A stretch of DNA of 60,986 bases from an uncultured Chthonomonas sp. Lineage in GTDB: Bacteria; Armatimonadota; Chthonomonadetes; Chthonomonadales; CAJBBX01. Below, in pieces: positions 1 through 7,671 of the stretch (position 1 is the first letter of the stretch; each line of letters begins with the position of its first letter). Under the pieces are notes generated by a model. The model was not told where the DNA came from. It was given only the letters and a program-made list of their open reading frames with translations, and made no database searches. Location of the stretch: assembly GCA_903885605.1 (NCBI GenBank), contig CAISJD010000163.1, positions 1-60,986 on the forward strand, given 5' to 3'. The position numbers and the translations under genes are program-made.

Positions 1-1
1 C

Positions 2-1360
2 CTCGACAAGAAGAAGAACGAAACCATCCTGGTCTTCGACCTGGGCGGCGGCACGTTTGACGTCTCGGTGCTCGAAGTGGGAGAAGGCCTCTTCGAGGTG
101 AAGTCCACCGCAGGCGACACCCGCCTGGGCGGCGATGACTGGGACGCGCGGCTCGTCGACTACATGGCCGCCGAGTTCAAGAAGGAGCACGGCCTCGACC
201 TGAGCAAGGACCGCCAGGCCATGCAGCGCCTGCGTGAGGCGGCCGAAAAGGCAAAGATCGAGCTGTCCAACGTAGTCCAGGCCAACGTGAACCTACCGTT
301 CATCAGCGCCTCGCCTGACGGACCCGTGCACCTCGATATGAACATCACCAGGGCCAAATTCGAGGAGCTGACGCGCGACCTCCTTACCCGTTGCGAGGTG
401 CCCTTCAAGCGCGCCCTCTCGGACGCCAAGGTGACTCCGAGCCAGTTGGACGAGATCGTGCTAGTGGGCGGCTCCACCCGGATGCCCATGGTCCAGGAGC
501 TCGTCAAGCGGCTGGGCGGCGGCAAGGAGCCTAACAAAAGCGTCAATCCGGACGAGGTCGTGGCCGTCGGCGCCACCGTCCAGGCGGGCGTCCTCGCCGG
601 TGAGGTGAAGGACGTCGTCTTGCTTGACGTCACTCCCCTCTCGCTGGGGATCGAGACGCTCGGCGGCGTCTTCACGCGGTTGATCGACCGGAACACCACC
701 ATCCCGGTGCGCAAGTCTGAGACCTTCTCCACTGCGGACGACGGCCAGACCACCGTGCATGTGAAGGTGTTCCAGGGTGAGCGCGAGATCGCGTCGCACA
801 ACACGCCCTTGGGCGACTTCGTTCTCACCGGCCTTCCGCCGGCTCCCCGAGGCGTGCCCCAGATCGAGGTGACCTTCGACATTGACGCCAACGGCATCGT
901 GAATGTCAGCGCCCTGGACAAGGCCACCAAGAAGCAGCAGTCGATCACCATCACCGGTTCCAGCAAGCTCGACGACCGCGATATCGAGCGGATGGTCCAG
1001 GAGGCGGCCGCGCACGCCGAAGAGGACAAGCAGGCGCGCGAGACCGCCGAGAAGACCAACAAAGCCGACCAACTGGCCTACCAGACCGAGCGCCTCCTGA
1101 AGGACCTGGGCGATAAGGTGCCCGGCGACGACAAGCTGCGGATCGAGACAATCATCGAGAACCTGCGGGCCGCTATCAAGGAGAACAACCTCTCCGAGAT
1201 CGAGCGGCTCTCTGAGGAGCTTCAGCAGGCCAGCTACGCGATCAGCGAGAAGGCCTACAAGGAGACCGCAGGATCGGCCGGTTCCGAGGGTTCCCCTGCC
1301 GATGCGGGCTCCGCCCCACCGCCGTCCGATGACGTGATCGACGCCGAGTTCAAGCAGTAG
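2..1360 (+). CDS. dnaK: Molecular chaperone DnaK (Hsp70), 3' part; 5' end lies outside the window
   Basis: The frame is open from the first bases of the window, so the N-terminal part is missing and 452 residues are visible. ATP-dependent Hsp70 chaperone that binds exposed hydrophobic segments of cytoplasmic proteins together with DnaJ. The visible part holds the phosphate motif [10 protein letters not shown] (about residues 14-23), the adenosine motif VGGSTRMP (about 155-162), the interdomain linker region ([14 protein letters not shown]), the beta substrate-binding domain, the helical lid and a typical acidic C-terminus ending DAEFKQ. It is followed by a strong hairpin and then dnaJ and hspR on the same strand, the arrangement of HspR-controlled heat-shock operons. 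No grpE lies between dnaK and dnaJ. The promoter and any HspR operator would lie upstream of the window. Confidence 0.97.
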   Translation, partial: LDKKKNETILVFDLGGGTFDVSVLEVGEGLFEVKSTAGDTRLGGDDWDARLVDYMAAEFKKEHGLDLSKDRQAMQRLREAAEKAKIELSNVVQANVNLPFISASPDGPVHLDMNITRAKFEELTRDLLTRCEVPFKRALSDAKVTPSQLDEIVLVGGSTRMPMVQELVKRLGGGKEPNKSVNPDEVVAVGATVQAGVLAGEVKDVVLLDVTPLSLGIETLGGVFTRLIDRNTTIPVRKSETFSTADDGQTTVHVKVFQGEREIASHNTPLGDFVLTGLPPAPRGVPQIEVTFDIDANGIVNVSALDKATKKQQSITITGSSKLDDRDIERMVQEAAAHAEEDKQARETAEKTNKADQLAYQTERLLKDLGDKVPGDDKLRIETIIENLRAAIKENNLSEIERLSEELQQASYAISEKAYKETAGSAGSEGSPADAGSAPPPSDDVIDAEFKQ

Positions 1361-1370
1361 TCCTGCCTCG

Positions 1371-1403
1371 CGTCCGGGAGCCAAGGCATACGGCTCCCGG
1401 ACG
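1371..1403 (+). promoter_or_regulatory. Strong intercistronic hairpin between dnaK and dnaJ
   Basis: A perfect 12-bp inverted repeat (CGTCCGGGAGCC / GGCTCCCGGACG) with a 9-nt loop lies 10 nt after the dnaK stop. No T tract follows, so a complete intrinsic terminator is unlikely. It could act as a partial terminator or as an mRNA stability/processing element that makes dnaK more abundant than dnaJ; that role is inference. Confidence 0.6.
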
Positions 1404-1464
1404 CAGGCATTGCCCCAGATAAGCGCGGCAACGGTCTCATCCGTGCCGGGATGGGAGGCACCCC

Positions 1465-2466
1465 ATGAACTCGCCTCAGTACAAGGACTACTACGCGATC
1501 CTCGGGGTAAGCCGCCAGGCCGACGAGAAAGAGATCAAGGCGGCGTACCGCAAGCTCGCCCGCAAGTACCATCCCGACGTGAACCCCGGCGACAAGGCGG
1601 CAGAAGAGCGCTTCAAGGAGATCAGCGAGGCGTACGACGTCCTTGGCGACGCCCACAAGCGGTCCCAGTACCAGAGCTTCGGCGAGCAGTGGAAGCGCGC
1701 AAGCCAGTCTGGAGTGCGGTACCCACAGGGAGCCGGACCCATGCCTGGCGGGTTCGACCTCGGCTCAGGGCTGTCCGACCTCTTTGAGACCCTCTTCGGC
1801 GGCGGAGGCAACGCGCGAGCCGACCGCGCGTCGGGCAAGGGCGAGGACGTTGAGTACGCCATCGAGGTGACACTGGAGGATGCCCTGAAGGGCGTCGCCA
1901 AGGAGACCACGCTGGTCTTGGAGGATGCCTGCTCGGGCTGCGGGGGTGCAGGGGCGCCGCGTCGCGGACGCGGGCCTATCGACATCGGGGGCATCTGCAC
2001 CCGATGCCATGGCACCGGCCGCGTGACCCGAACCCAGCGCATCAACGTCAAAGTGCCCGCCGGGATCGAAGAGGGGCGCCGCCTGAAGCTGGCCAGTCAG
2101 GGGGCCGCGGGACCAGACGGCGTACGCGGCGACCTGTACCTCGTCGTCAAGGTTCGCGACCACGCTACCTACGAGCGGAGCGGGAAGGACCTGACGACGA
2201 GCGTCGATGTTCCCTACACGCTTGCTGCGTTGGGCGGCGAGCTGGCTGTGGCCACGCTGCAGGGCTCGCGCACCCTCACGGTACCGGCCGGCGTGCAGAG
2301 CGGGCAGCGCATTCGCGTCTCCGGTCAGGGCATGCCCGGACAGGACGGCCGCAACGGCGATCTCTACGTCCGCGTGAAGGTCACCGTGCCGAAAGACCCT
2401 TCGCCGCGTGAGCGCGAGCTGCTGAGGCAACTGGCAGCGCTCCGCGGAGATGTCGTAAGGGACTGA
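1465..2466 (+). CDS. dnaJ: DnaJ/CbpA-type co-chaperone with a reduced zinc finger
   Basis: 333 residues. J-domain protein that stimulates DnaK ATPase and delivers clients. The J domain occupies about residues 5-70 with the invariant HPD at 36-38. A Gly/Phe-containing linker follows to about 120, then two beta-sandwich client-binding domains. The zinc region has only two Cys pairs (C156/C159 and C178/C181) rather than the four CxxCxGxG motifs of canonical DnaJ, so at most one zinc site is possible. An ATG start fits J-domain alignment, with a weak GGGAGGCACCCC-type SD upstream. The next gene, hspR, starts 7 nt after the stop, implying co-transcription. It is intermediate between DnaJ and zinc-free CbpA. 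Confidence 0.93.
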   Translation: MNSPQYKDYYAILGVSRQADEKEIKAAYRKLARKYHPDVNPGDKAAEERFKEISEAYDVLGDAHKRSQYQSFGEQWKRASQSGVRYPQGAGPMPGGFDLGSGLSDLFETLFGGGGNARADRASGKGEDVEYAIEVTLEDALKGVAKETTLVLEDACSGCGGAGAPRRGRGPIDIGGICTRCHGTGRVTRTQRINVKVPAGIEEGRRLKLASQGAAGPDGVRGDLYLVVKVRDHATYERSGKDLTTSVDVPYTLAALGGELAVATLQGSRTLTVPAGVQSGQRIRVSGQGMPGQDGRNGDLYVRVKVTVPKDPSPRERELLRQLAALRGDVVRD

Positions 2467-2473
2467 AGGCGAT

Positions 2474-2794
2474 GTGCCAGAGGTTTGTAATGTGATGCTA
2501 AGGGACCAGGACGAACCGGTCTATATGATCAGCATAGCGGCGCAGCTCACGGGACTGCACCCGCAGACCGTGCGCCTCTACGAGCGGATCGGGCTGGTGC
2601 AACCGCGCCGGATCAGCAACAAGAACCGGCTCTACTCGGATTCGGACATTCTTCGGCTACAGCAGATCCGCCGGTTCACGCAGGAGATGGGCGTGAACCT
2701 GGCCGGTGTGGAGATCATCCTCGAGCTCCTCAAGCGGATCGAGAAGCTCCAGGACGACCTTGAGGAGATGCGCGCCGGGCAAGCGCCGCCTTAG
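2474..2794 (+). CDS. hspR: HspR, MerR-family heat-shock repressor
   Basis: 106 residues. Autoregulatory repressor of dnaK operons in actinobacteria, Deinococcus and some other lineages; it binds HAIR operators and uses DnaK as co-repressor (family knowledge). The MerR helix-turn-helix sits at about residues 15-60, with the characteristic HPQTVRLYERIGL, an RLYSDSDI-type wing, and GVNLAGVEIIL before a short coiled-coil dimerisation helix ending near residue 100. Start uncertain: GTG 2474 is given, but in-frame GTG and ATG codons follow at 2492 and 2495 and no SD is decisive. It is the last gene of the dnaK-dnaJ-hspR unit, before a large hairpin. No HAIR-like repeat is visible inside the window, as expected if the operator lies upstream of dnaK. 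Confidence 0.9.
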   Translation: MPEVCNVMLRDQDEPVYMISIAAQLTGLHPQTVRLYERIGLVQPRRISNKNRLYSDSDILRLQQIRRFTQEMGVNLAGVEIILELLKRIEKLQDDLEEMRAGQAPP

Positions 2795-2820
2795 CCGGCT
2801 CGGCCCCGACGGGCTTCATA

Positions 2821-2863
2821 GGGGGCGGGGTGCGGGCCTTGACGGGTCCCGCAAGCCGCCCCC
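2821..2863. terminator. Bidirectional hairpin terminator between hspR and purH
   Basis: Long GC-rich inverted repeat. The 5' arm is 2821-2836 and the 3' arm 2848-2863, pairing GGGGGCGG with CCGCCCCC and TGCGGG with CCCGCA around a two-base internal mismatch. It sits between the convergent ends of hspR (2794) and purH (2879). T tracts are poor on both sides. Confidence 0.6.
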
Positions 2864-2878
2864 GTTGCGCGTGTGCGC

Positions 2879-4462
2879 TTAGTGCCGGAAGTGCCGACGG
2901 CCGGTGTAGACCATGGCGATCCCGGATGCGTTGCAGAGCTCGATGGTCTCCTGGTCGCGCTTGGAGCCACCGGGCTGGATGATGGCCCTGATGCCGGCAT
3001 CGGCCGCGGCCTGTGGGCCGTCGTTGAACGGGAAGAAGGCGTCCGAAGCCATGACGGCGCCCTGGGCCAACGCTCCCGCCTGTCCCACCGCCAGCCGAAC
3101 GGACTGCACACGGTTCATCTGCCCGGCGCCTACACCCACCAGCCGGAGCTCGCGCGAGAAGACAATCGCGTTGGACTTCACGTGCCGGACGATGCGCCAT
3201 GCGAAGAGCAACTCGGCGACCTCTTCATCCGTGGGCTGCCTCTCCGTCACGCAGGTCAGGTCGTCTGCGCCGAGGGCCACGATGTCGCGGTCCTGCACCA
3301 GAAGGCCCCCCACGACGGACCGCATATCCACGCCGGACGCCTTGCCGCGCCAGCCCTCAAGGCTACCGAGCTCAAGGATTCGCACGTTGGCGCTCCACGC
3401 CTTGGCCCCGGTCAGGATTCTGTACGCCTCGGGTTCGTAGCTCGGAGCAGCGATCACCTCGAAGAAACTGTTCTTCTCGGTTATTACACTTGCCGTTTCG
3501 GCGTCCATGGGCCGGTTGACGGCCAGGATGCCGCCGAAAGCCGAGACCGGATCGGCCTCGCGCGCCAGGCGGAACGCCTCGGACAGCGTCGGCCGCATGG
3601 CCACGCCGCAGGGGTTCATGTGCTTGACGATGACAGCCGCAGGCGCCTCGTCGAACTCCTTCACGGCCTCAATGGCCGCGTTGGCGTCGGCCAGGTTGTT
3701 GAACGAAAGCTCCTTGCCGTGCAGCACCTGCGCCTGCGAGACGCAGGGCTCGGTGATGCCGTGCATCACGTAGAAGGCGGCCGACTGGTGCGGGTTCTCG
3801 CCGTAGCGGCAGATACGGTCCAGGTTGGCCGAGACGGCGAGCTCTTCGGGATACTTCGTCCCCGAATCCAGGCGGGCGCCGAGGTATTGGGAGACCATGG
3901 CGTCATAGGCGCCGGTATGGCGGAACGCCTTGACGGCCAGGCGGCGCCGGAGTTCAAGTCCGGTGCACCCTTCATTGCCGTCCATCTCCTCAAGCACGGA
4001 GGCGTAGTCGGCAGGATCCACCACGACCGTCACATCGGCGTGGTTCTTGGCCGCGCTGCGCACCATGGCGGGGCCGCCGATGTCGATGTTCTCTACGGCG
4101 TCGTCTAGCGTGCAGTCGGGGCGTGCGGTGGTCGCCGCGAAGGGGTAGAGGTTCACACAGACGAGGCCGATGCCGAGGATCCCGGCCTCGGCGATGGCCG
4201 CCATGTGCTCGGGCAGGTCCCGCCGAGCCAGGATGCCGCCGTGTACGGCCGGGTGCAGCGTCTTGACGCGGCCGTCGAGCATCTCCGGGAAGCCGGTGAC
4301 GGCGCTGACATCGGTGACCTCCAGGCCGGCAGCGCGAAGCGCCCTGGCGGTGCCGCCAGTGGAGAGGATCGCTACGCCGCGAGCCGCCAACGCGGCGGCG
4401 AACTCGGGCAGCCCCGCCTTGTCGGAAACGCTGATCAGCGCCCTCGTGATCTTGGTGTCCAT
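2879..4462 (-). CDS. purH: PurH: bifunctional AICAR formyltransferase/IMP cyclohydrolase
   Basis: 527 residues, normal for the family. Catalyses the last two steps of IMP synthesis: formylation of AICAR with 10-formyl-THF, then ring closure. The N-terminal IMP cyclohydrolase domain begins ALISVSDKAG. The AICAR transformylase domain carries the catalytic KHMNPCGVA (about residue 280) and ends in the family-typical GRRHFRH. The start is the second of two adjacent ATGs (4465/4462), because GAAGGAG lies 6 nt before 4462 and only 3 nt before 4465. Upstream are its own sigma70-like promoter, a ZTP riboswitch and a terminator hairpin, so expression should respond to ZTP/ZMP, signals of low 10-formyl-THF. 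purN lies upstream on the same strand in a separate unit. Confidence 0.97.
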   Translation of the reverse strand: MDTKITRALISVSDKAGLPEFAAALAARGVAILSTGGTARALRAAGLEVTDVSAVTGFPEMLDGRVKTLHPAVHGGILARRDLPEHMAAIAEAGILGIGLVCVNLYPFAATTARPDCTLDDAVENIDIGGPAMVRSAAKNHADVTVVVDPADYASVLEEMDGNEGCTGLELRRRLAVKAFRHTGAYDAMVSQYLGARLDSGTKYPEELAVSANLDRICRYGENPHQSAAFYVMHGITEPCVSQAQVLHGKELSFNNLADANAAIEAVKEFDEAPAAVIVKHMNPCGVAMRPTLSEAFRLAREADPVSAFGGILAVNRPMDAETASVITEKNSFFEVIAAPSYEPEAYRILTGAKAWSANVRILELGSLEGWRGKASGVDMRSVVGGLLVQDRDIVALGADDLTCVTERQPTDEEVAELLFAWRIVRHVKSNAIVFSRELRLVGVGAGQMNRVQSVRLAVGQAGALAQGAVMASDAFFPFNDGPQAAADAGIRAIIQPGGSKRDQETIELCNASGIAMVYTGRRHFRH

Positions 4463-4500
4463 CATATGCTCCTTCTCCGACGGCCTGCCACAGACGAACA

Positions 4501-4539
4501 AGCGCCCGGGCAGCCGCAGTGTACGGTCGCCCAGGCGCT
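4501..4539 (-). terminator. Intrinsic terminator forming the expression platform of the purH riboswitch
   Basis: On the minus strand AGCGCCTGGGC (4539-4529) pairs with GCCCGGGCGCT (4511-4501) over 11 bp with one G-U pair, followed by a modest T-rich run (TGTTCGTCT). The 5' arm is the conserved 3' segment of the ZTP aptamer. Ligand-bound aptamer and terminator are therefore mutually exclusive, giving ligand-induced antitermination. Confidence 0.7.
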
Positions 4540-4602
4540 CGGCATATCAAAGCGGGCGCTTCCCCGGGGTCGTCCCCGCAACGCGCCAGTCACGCCCGCC
4601 GT
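4521..4602 (-). ncRNA. ZTP riboswitch (pfl motif) in the purH leader
   Basis: Read on the minus strand, the leader contains the hallmark 5' core GGGCGTGACTGGCG, then a variable hairpin (CGGGG/CCCCG), then GGGGAAGCGCCCG closing the first helix, a short linker, and the conserved 3' element GCCGAGCGCCTGGGCGACC that makes the pseudoknot and binding site. From family knowledge, pfl-motif RNAs sense ZMP/ZTP and sit before purH, folD, glyA and pfl. Here the motif starts about 8 nt after the predicted transcription start and precedes purH, an expected target. Identified by eye from the consensus; a covariance-model search would give the exact boundaries. Confidence 0.9.
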
Positions 4603-4616
4603 TCGTTGTCGGTTCG

Positions 4617-4646
4617 ATTATGGGCAGAAGCGGCCTCGTGCGTCAA
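4617..4646 (-). promoter_or_regulatory. Sigma70-type promoter of purH
   Basis: On the minus strand TTGACG (4646-4641), an 18-bp spacer, then CATAAT (4622-4617). The predicted start near 4610 would place the ZTP aptamer at the very 5' end of the transcript. Confidence 0.75.
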
Positions 4647-4668
4647 GACCGGTCCGGTGAGGCCGGCG

Positions 4669-5670
4669 CTACTTCAGAGGCTCCGTCTGCGCGATGAGCG
4701 GCGTGATCGCCGCATCCAAAGCGGCCTCGCCGACGCCGATATCGACCTTGTCGAAGAGGTACCAGCGCTCGACGTACTCAGCCGTGGCCCCAGGCGCCAG
4801 CTTGGTCAGCGGGCCGGTGGACTCCACCTCCATGAAGGAGCCCTTGGTGAAGGTCTCGCAGTTACAGCCCGAGTCAGGGTATGACGCCCCCTCCTGGAAA
4901 CCGAACCGCTTCACGAAGAGGCGCCCGGCGTTGGCGTAGGCGGCCCATCCCTGCTTATTGGCGATGCCGATCTTCTGGGCCACATTGGCCTTGTCATCGG
5001 TCCTCAGGCAGAGGTACTTCTTGCCGACCGTCCAGCGGGCGTCCGTCAGGTCGGTGTAGTGCCAGAGCACCATGGGCCGTGCGGGCAGGACGTAGTCGTC
5101 ATGCGACTTGTAGGGCTCCTGCGGCAGGATCGTGACGCCGCCGCCGGCTACGATGGTGAGCGCCCACGGAGCCAGCTCCACATCCCAGACGCCCGTGTTA
5201 GTCAGGCGATGCGTCACCGTGACCAGGGTGCCGGTGGAAGCCAGCTCTACCTGCATCTCCTTCCGTATCCCCGTGCCGGGCTCGACCTTCTGGGTCAGCT
5301 TGATGCCCGTAGCGCCTACCGGAACGAAGGCGACGGGATCATTGTCCGGAGAGTAGCTGCGAGGCTTCACCTCGGGGGCATGCCAGAGGCGATGCCCGCC
5401 CAGCGGCTTCCAGTCGCCCCACTCTGTGGTCACAGCATCGGTCGGGATCTCGGCGAAGTTGTTCGGTCCACCAGCCAGCGCGTAGCGTATCACGCGGGGC
5501 CCCACGTTTGTGGTGACGACCACTTCGGCGGTCCCATTGCTGAGCCGGTAGCAGTCCGGTAAGTTTAGATAGTTTACTTTCTCCAAGGTCACATCCCCTC
5601 CGGCTCCAAGAGCCATCACGCCCAGCCCGACAAGCCCGACCAACCTTCCCGACATCCGGCTCAGGTCCAT
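4669..5670 (-). CDS. Secreted DUF4380-like (mutarotase-fold) protein of unknown function
   Basis: 333 residues. A short N-terminal hydrophobic segment (LVGLVGLGVMALGAGG) suggests export. The remainder is beta-rich, with motifs I associate with DUF4380/galactose-mutarotase-like proteins (GGHRLWHAPE near residue 95, then a conserved beta sandwich). No catalytic role can be assigned. Start: AGGAGG abuts an in-frame GTG at 5679 but lies 9 nt from ATG 5670, so ATG 5670 is preferred. purN ends at 5676, so the two genes are co-transcribed with almost no gap. The pairing with purN may be only transcriptional. A 200-bp region holding the purH promoter and riboswitch follows the stop. Confidence 0.72.
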   Translation of the reverse strand: MDLSRMSGRLVGLVGLGVMALGAGGDVTLEKVNYLNLPDCYRLSNGTAEVVVTTNVGPRVIRYALAGGPNNFAEIPTDAVTTEWGDWKPLGGHRLWHAPEVKPRSYSPDNDPVAFVPVGATGIKLTQKVEPGTGIRKEMQVELASTGTLVTVTHRLTNTGVWDVELAPWALTIVAGGGVTILPQEPYKSHDDYVLPARPMVLWHYTDLTDARWTVGKKYLCLRTDDKANVAQKIGIANKQGWAAYANAGRLFVKRFGFQEGASYPDSGCNCETFTKGSFMEVESTGPLTKLAPGATAEYVERWYLFDKVDIGVGEAALDAAITPLIAQTEPLK

Positions 5671-5675
5671 CGAAT

Positions 5676-6317
5676 TCACCCTCCTGGCTCCATGGTGCGC
5701 TCGGGCTCTATCCGTACACGTCCGCCGGACAGGGCCAGCCGCCCGGCTGCAAAGAGGGCCACGGCGTGCGCATAGGCGGCGTGTTCCTGCAGAAGGACCC
5801 TGGCGGCCAGCGTCTCGGGGGTGTCGTCCTCCTCCACCGGGACGGTCCGCTGCAGGACGATGGGGCCGTGGTCGTAGACCTCATCCACCATGTGGACCGT
5901 GCAGCCGCTCACCTTCATCCCAGACTCCAGCACCGCACGGTGGACATGCTCCCCGAACATGCCCTTCCCGCCGAAGAGCGGCAGCAGCCCAGGGTGCACA
6001 TTCAGGATGCGGCCGCGATAGGCCCGGACGACCTCCTCCGGCAGGAGGCGCATGTATCCCGCCAGGCAGATGAGGCCGATGGACTGCACCCCCAGCGCCT
6101 CGAGGAGCTGCGCGGCGTAGGCGACGCCATCGCCATGGGGCCGGACCACCAGCGTGGCGATGCCCTGCTCGCGCGCTCGGGCCATGGCCGGGGCTTCCTC
6201 GCGCACTCCAAGGACGAGCGAGACCGTGGCGTCCGCCGTACCGTTGCGGCAGGCATCGATGATGGCCTGCATATTGCTGCCGCGCCCGTGACCGGAGACC
6301 ATGACGGCGATGCGCAC
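5676..6317 (-). CDS. purN: PurN: phosphoribosylglycinamide formyltransferase
   Basis: 213 residues. Transfers a formyl group from 10-formyl-THF to GAR in purine synthesis. It has the N-terminal phosphate-binding segment SGHGRGSN, the catalytic Asn-x-His in ILNVHPGLLP, and the catalytic Asp in DEVYDHGPI. Start: a GTG at 6344 opens the longer frame, but AGGAGG lies 5 nt before GTG 6317, which begins the conserved VRIAVMVSG strand, so 6317 is chosen. A near-consensus promoter lies about 90 nt upstream. It shares the THF-dependent purine theme with purH, but no riboswitch is visible in its own leader. Confidence 0.95.
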   Translation of the reverse strand: MRIAVMVSGHGRGSNMQAIIDACRNGTADATVSLVLGVREEAPAMARAREQGIATLVVRPHGDGVAYAAQLLEALGVQSIGLICLAGYMRLLPEEVVRAYRGRILNVHPGLLPLFGGKGMFGEHVHRAVLESGMKVSGCTVHMVDEVYDHGPIVLQRTVPVEEDDTPETLAARVLLQEHAAYAHAVALFAAGRLALSGGRVRIEPERTMEPGG

Positions 6318-6412
6318 GCTGCCCTCCTGCGGTGAACCCTCCACTTGCCTGCCCCGTTTCCCAGGCGCTACGCGTGACTACGCCTGCCCGATCCGGCCGG
6401 ATCGCTCTCGCC

Positions 6413-6441
6413 ATTATAGGCCTCTGCAACGGCTCAGTCAA
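6413..6441 (-). promoter_or_regulatory. Near-consensus sigma70-type promoter of purN
   Basis: Minus strand TTGACT (6441-6436), a 17-bp spacer, TATAAT (6418-6413); predicted start near 6406. The rest of the 302-bp purN/zf-HC2 divergent region holds a TATATA box at 6495-6500 without a clear -35, and an imperfect palindrome around 6505-6540. I see nothing else in it. Confidence 0.8.
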
Positions 6442-6619
6442 GCGTCCCTACGACGGGTTTCGGCGCCGCAAGGCCGCCAGGACGCCTCCGCGCCTATATA
6501 TGTGTCGCGCGGGCACGCGATTCTCGATGATCGCGCGCGAATCGGTGCAACAAACGGCCCGCCGGATTGTCACATGCACTGTTCGAGACCATCCACCATC
6601 CAGTTCGGAGGATCTAGCG

Positions 6620-7615
6620 ATGACGACCAACACCAAGCAAGACGACCGACAGGCTGGAACGATCTCCCAGGAGGCAAGAATGGACTGTGACAGAGTGTGG
6701 GATCTGCTCTCCGTCTACGCAGACGGCGAGGCTGATGCCAACGAGACGGCGATCGTCGAAGAGCACATCGCCTGCTGCACCACCTGCGCCCGCGACCTCG
6801 AGTTCATGCAGGGCACTTCCGCCGCCGTGCAGGCTGAGACGCAGGTCGCTCCCCCGGCTGCCATGCGGCAGGCCATCCTCAACGCGACGATCTACAAGCC
6901 GACCATGCAGGAGCGCTTCGCTTCCGCGATCCGCCGCTCCTTCTCCCAGTCGCCCGTTCGGTACGGCGCACTGGCCACCGCCGGCGCCGCGGCTGCCCTG
7001 ACGCTCACCGCGATCCGCCCCGGCCTCACCCCCGGCATGGTCCCGGTTACCGGCGTTGCGCAGACGCAGGTTGCCGCTGACACGGAGCCCGGCGTGCTCG
7101 AAGGCCTGGGCCTTGACGACCTGATGCCGAACACGATGCCCGGCATGGCCTCCCGCCAGTCCGGAACCGGCGCCGCTGTTCGCACCCGCCGCGCCTCGGT
7201 GGCAACCGCCGGACGGGACGGATCGGCGCTTGCAGTCCGCGCCGCCGCCCTTCGCAACGGCCACGCGATGCCGAGCGTGAGCATCCCCGCGGGCACCAGC
7301 CTTGATGACGTCGCCGTCGATGATGGCGCAGCCGGACAGGACGAGATGGCCGCGGTCGCCTCGCCGAGCATGACCGCCGAGCCCTCCCTCGAGCCCGCCG
7401 TAGCCCCGGTGAGCGTTCCGACGGTGACCGCCGCCATGGCGCCGCGCATCGTCCTGGCCGCATCCACCGGCGCGGTGAACGCAGGCCAGATCGCCACGCT
7501 GGCCGACATGAGGAAGAGCCTGAACCGCAAGCCCAACGGTCTGAGCGCCGCCGATCTCCGGCAGGAAGCCCGCGACGGTCAGGTTCGGATCGACCTGATC
7601 AAGGGGAGCTTCTAG
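6620..7615 (+). CDS. zf-HC2 anti-sigma-factor-like membrane protein
   Basis: 331 residues. The N-terminal zinc-binding anti-sigma (ZAS/zf-HC2) module shows MDC, then EEHIACCTTCARDL, i.e. HxxxCxxC, within about residues 21-60. A hydrophobic stretch (YGALATAGAAAALTLTAI) near residues 117-135 is a probable membrane anchor. The remaining 200 residues are Ala/Pro/Thr-rich and would be periplasmic. Two starts have good SDs: ATG 6620 (GGAGG, 8 nt) and ATG 6680 (AGGAGG, 5 nt); the second begins exactly at the zinc module. No sigma factor gene is adjacent, which is unusual for this family. The next gene, a large beta-barrel protein, starts 56 bp downstream and is probably co-transcribed. Confidence 0.75.
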   Translation: MTTNTKQDDRQAGTISQEARMDCDRVWDLLSVYADGEADANETAIVEEHIACCTTCARDLEFMQGTSAAVQAETQVAPPAAMRQAILNATIYKPTMQERFASAIRRSFSQSPVRYGALATAGAAAALTLTAIRPGLTPGMVPVTGVAQTQVAADTEPGVLEGLGLDDLMPNTMPGMASRQSGTGAAVRTRRASVATAGRDGSALAVRAAALRNGHAMPSVSIPAGTSLDDVAVDDGAAGQDEMAAVASPSMTAEPSLEPAVAPVSVPTVTAAMAPRIVLAASTGAVNAGQIATLADMRKSLNRKPNGLSAADLRQEARDGQVRIDLIKGSF

Positions 7616-7671
7616 TTAGCTGCCTCAGGCTTAGCACGTTGAGCCATTCGACCTCGGACGGAGGTTAGACA

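Noticed and set aside
2873-4108. 411-codon plus-strand frame opposite purH
   Set aside because: purH is complete on the minus strand with riboswitch, SD and catalytic motifs; the opposite frame is compositional.
6332-6619. Upstream in-frame extension of the zf-HC2 protein as coding sequence, perhaps a fused sigma factor
   Set aside because: The extra 96 codons show no sigma-factor motif and overlap the divergent purN promoter; good SDs exist at 6620 and 6680.
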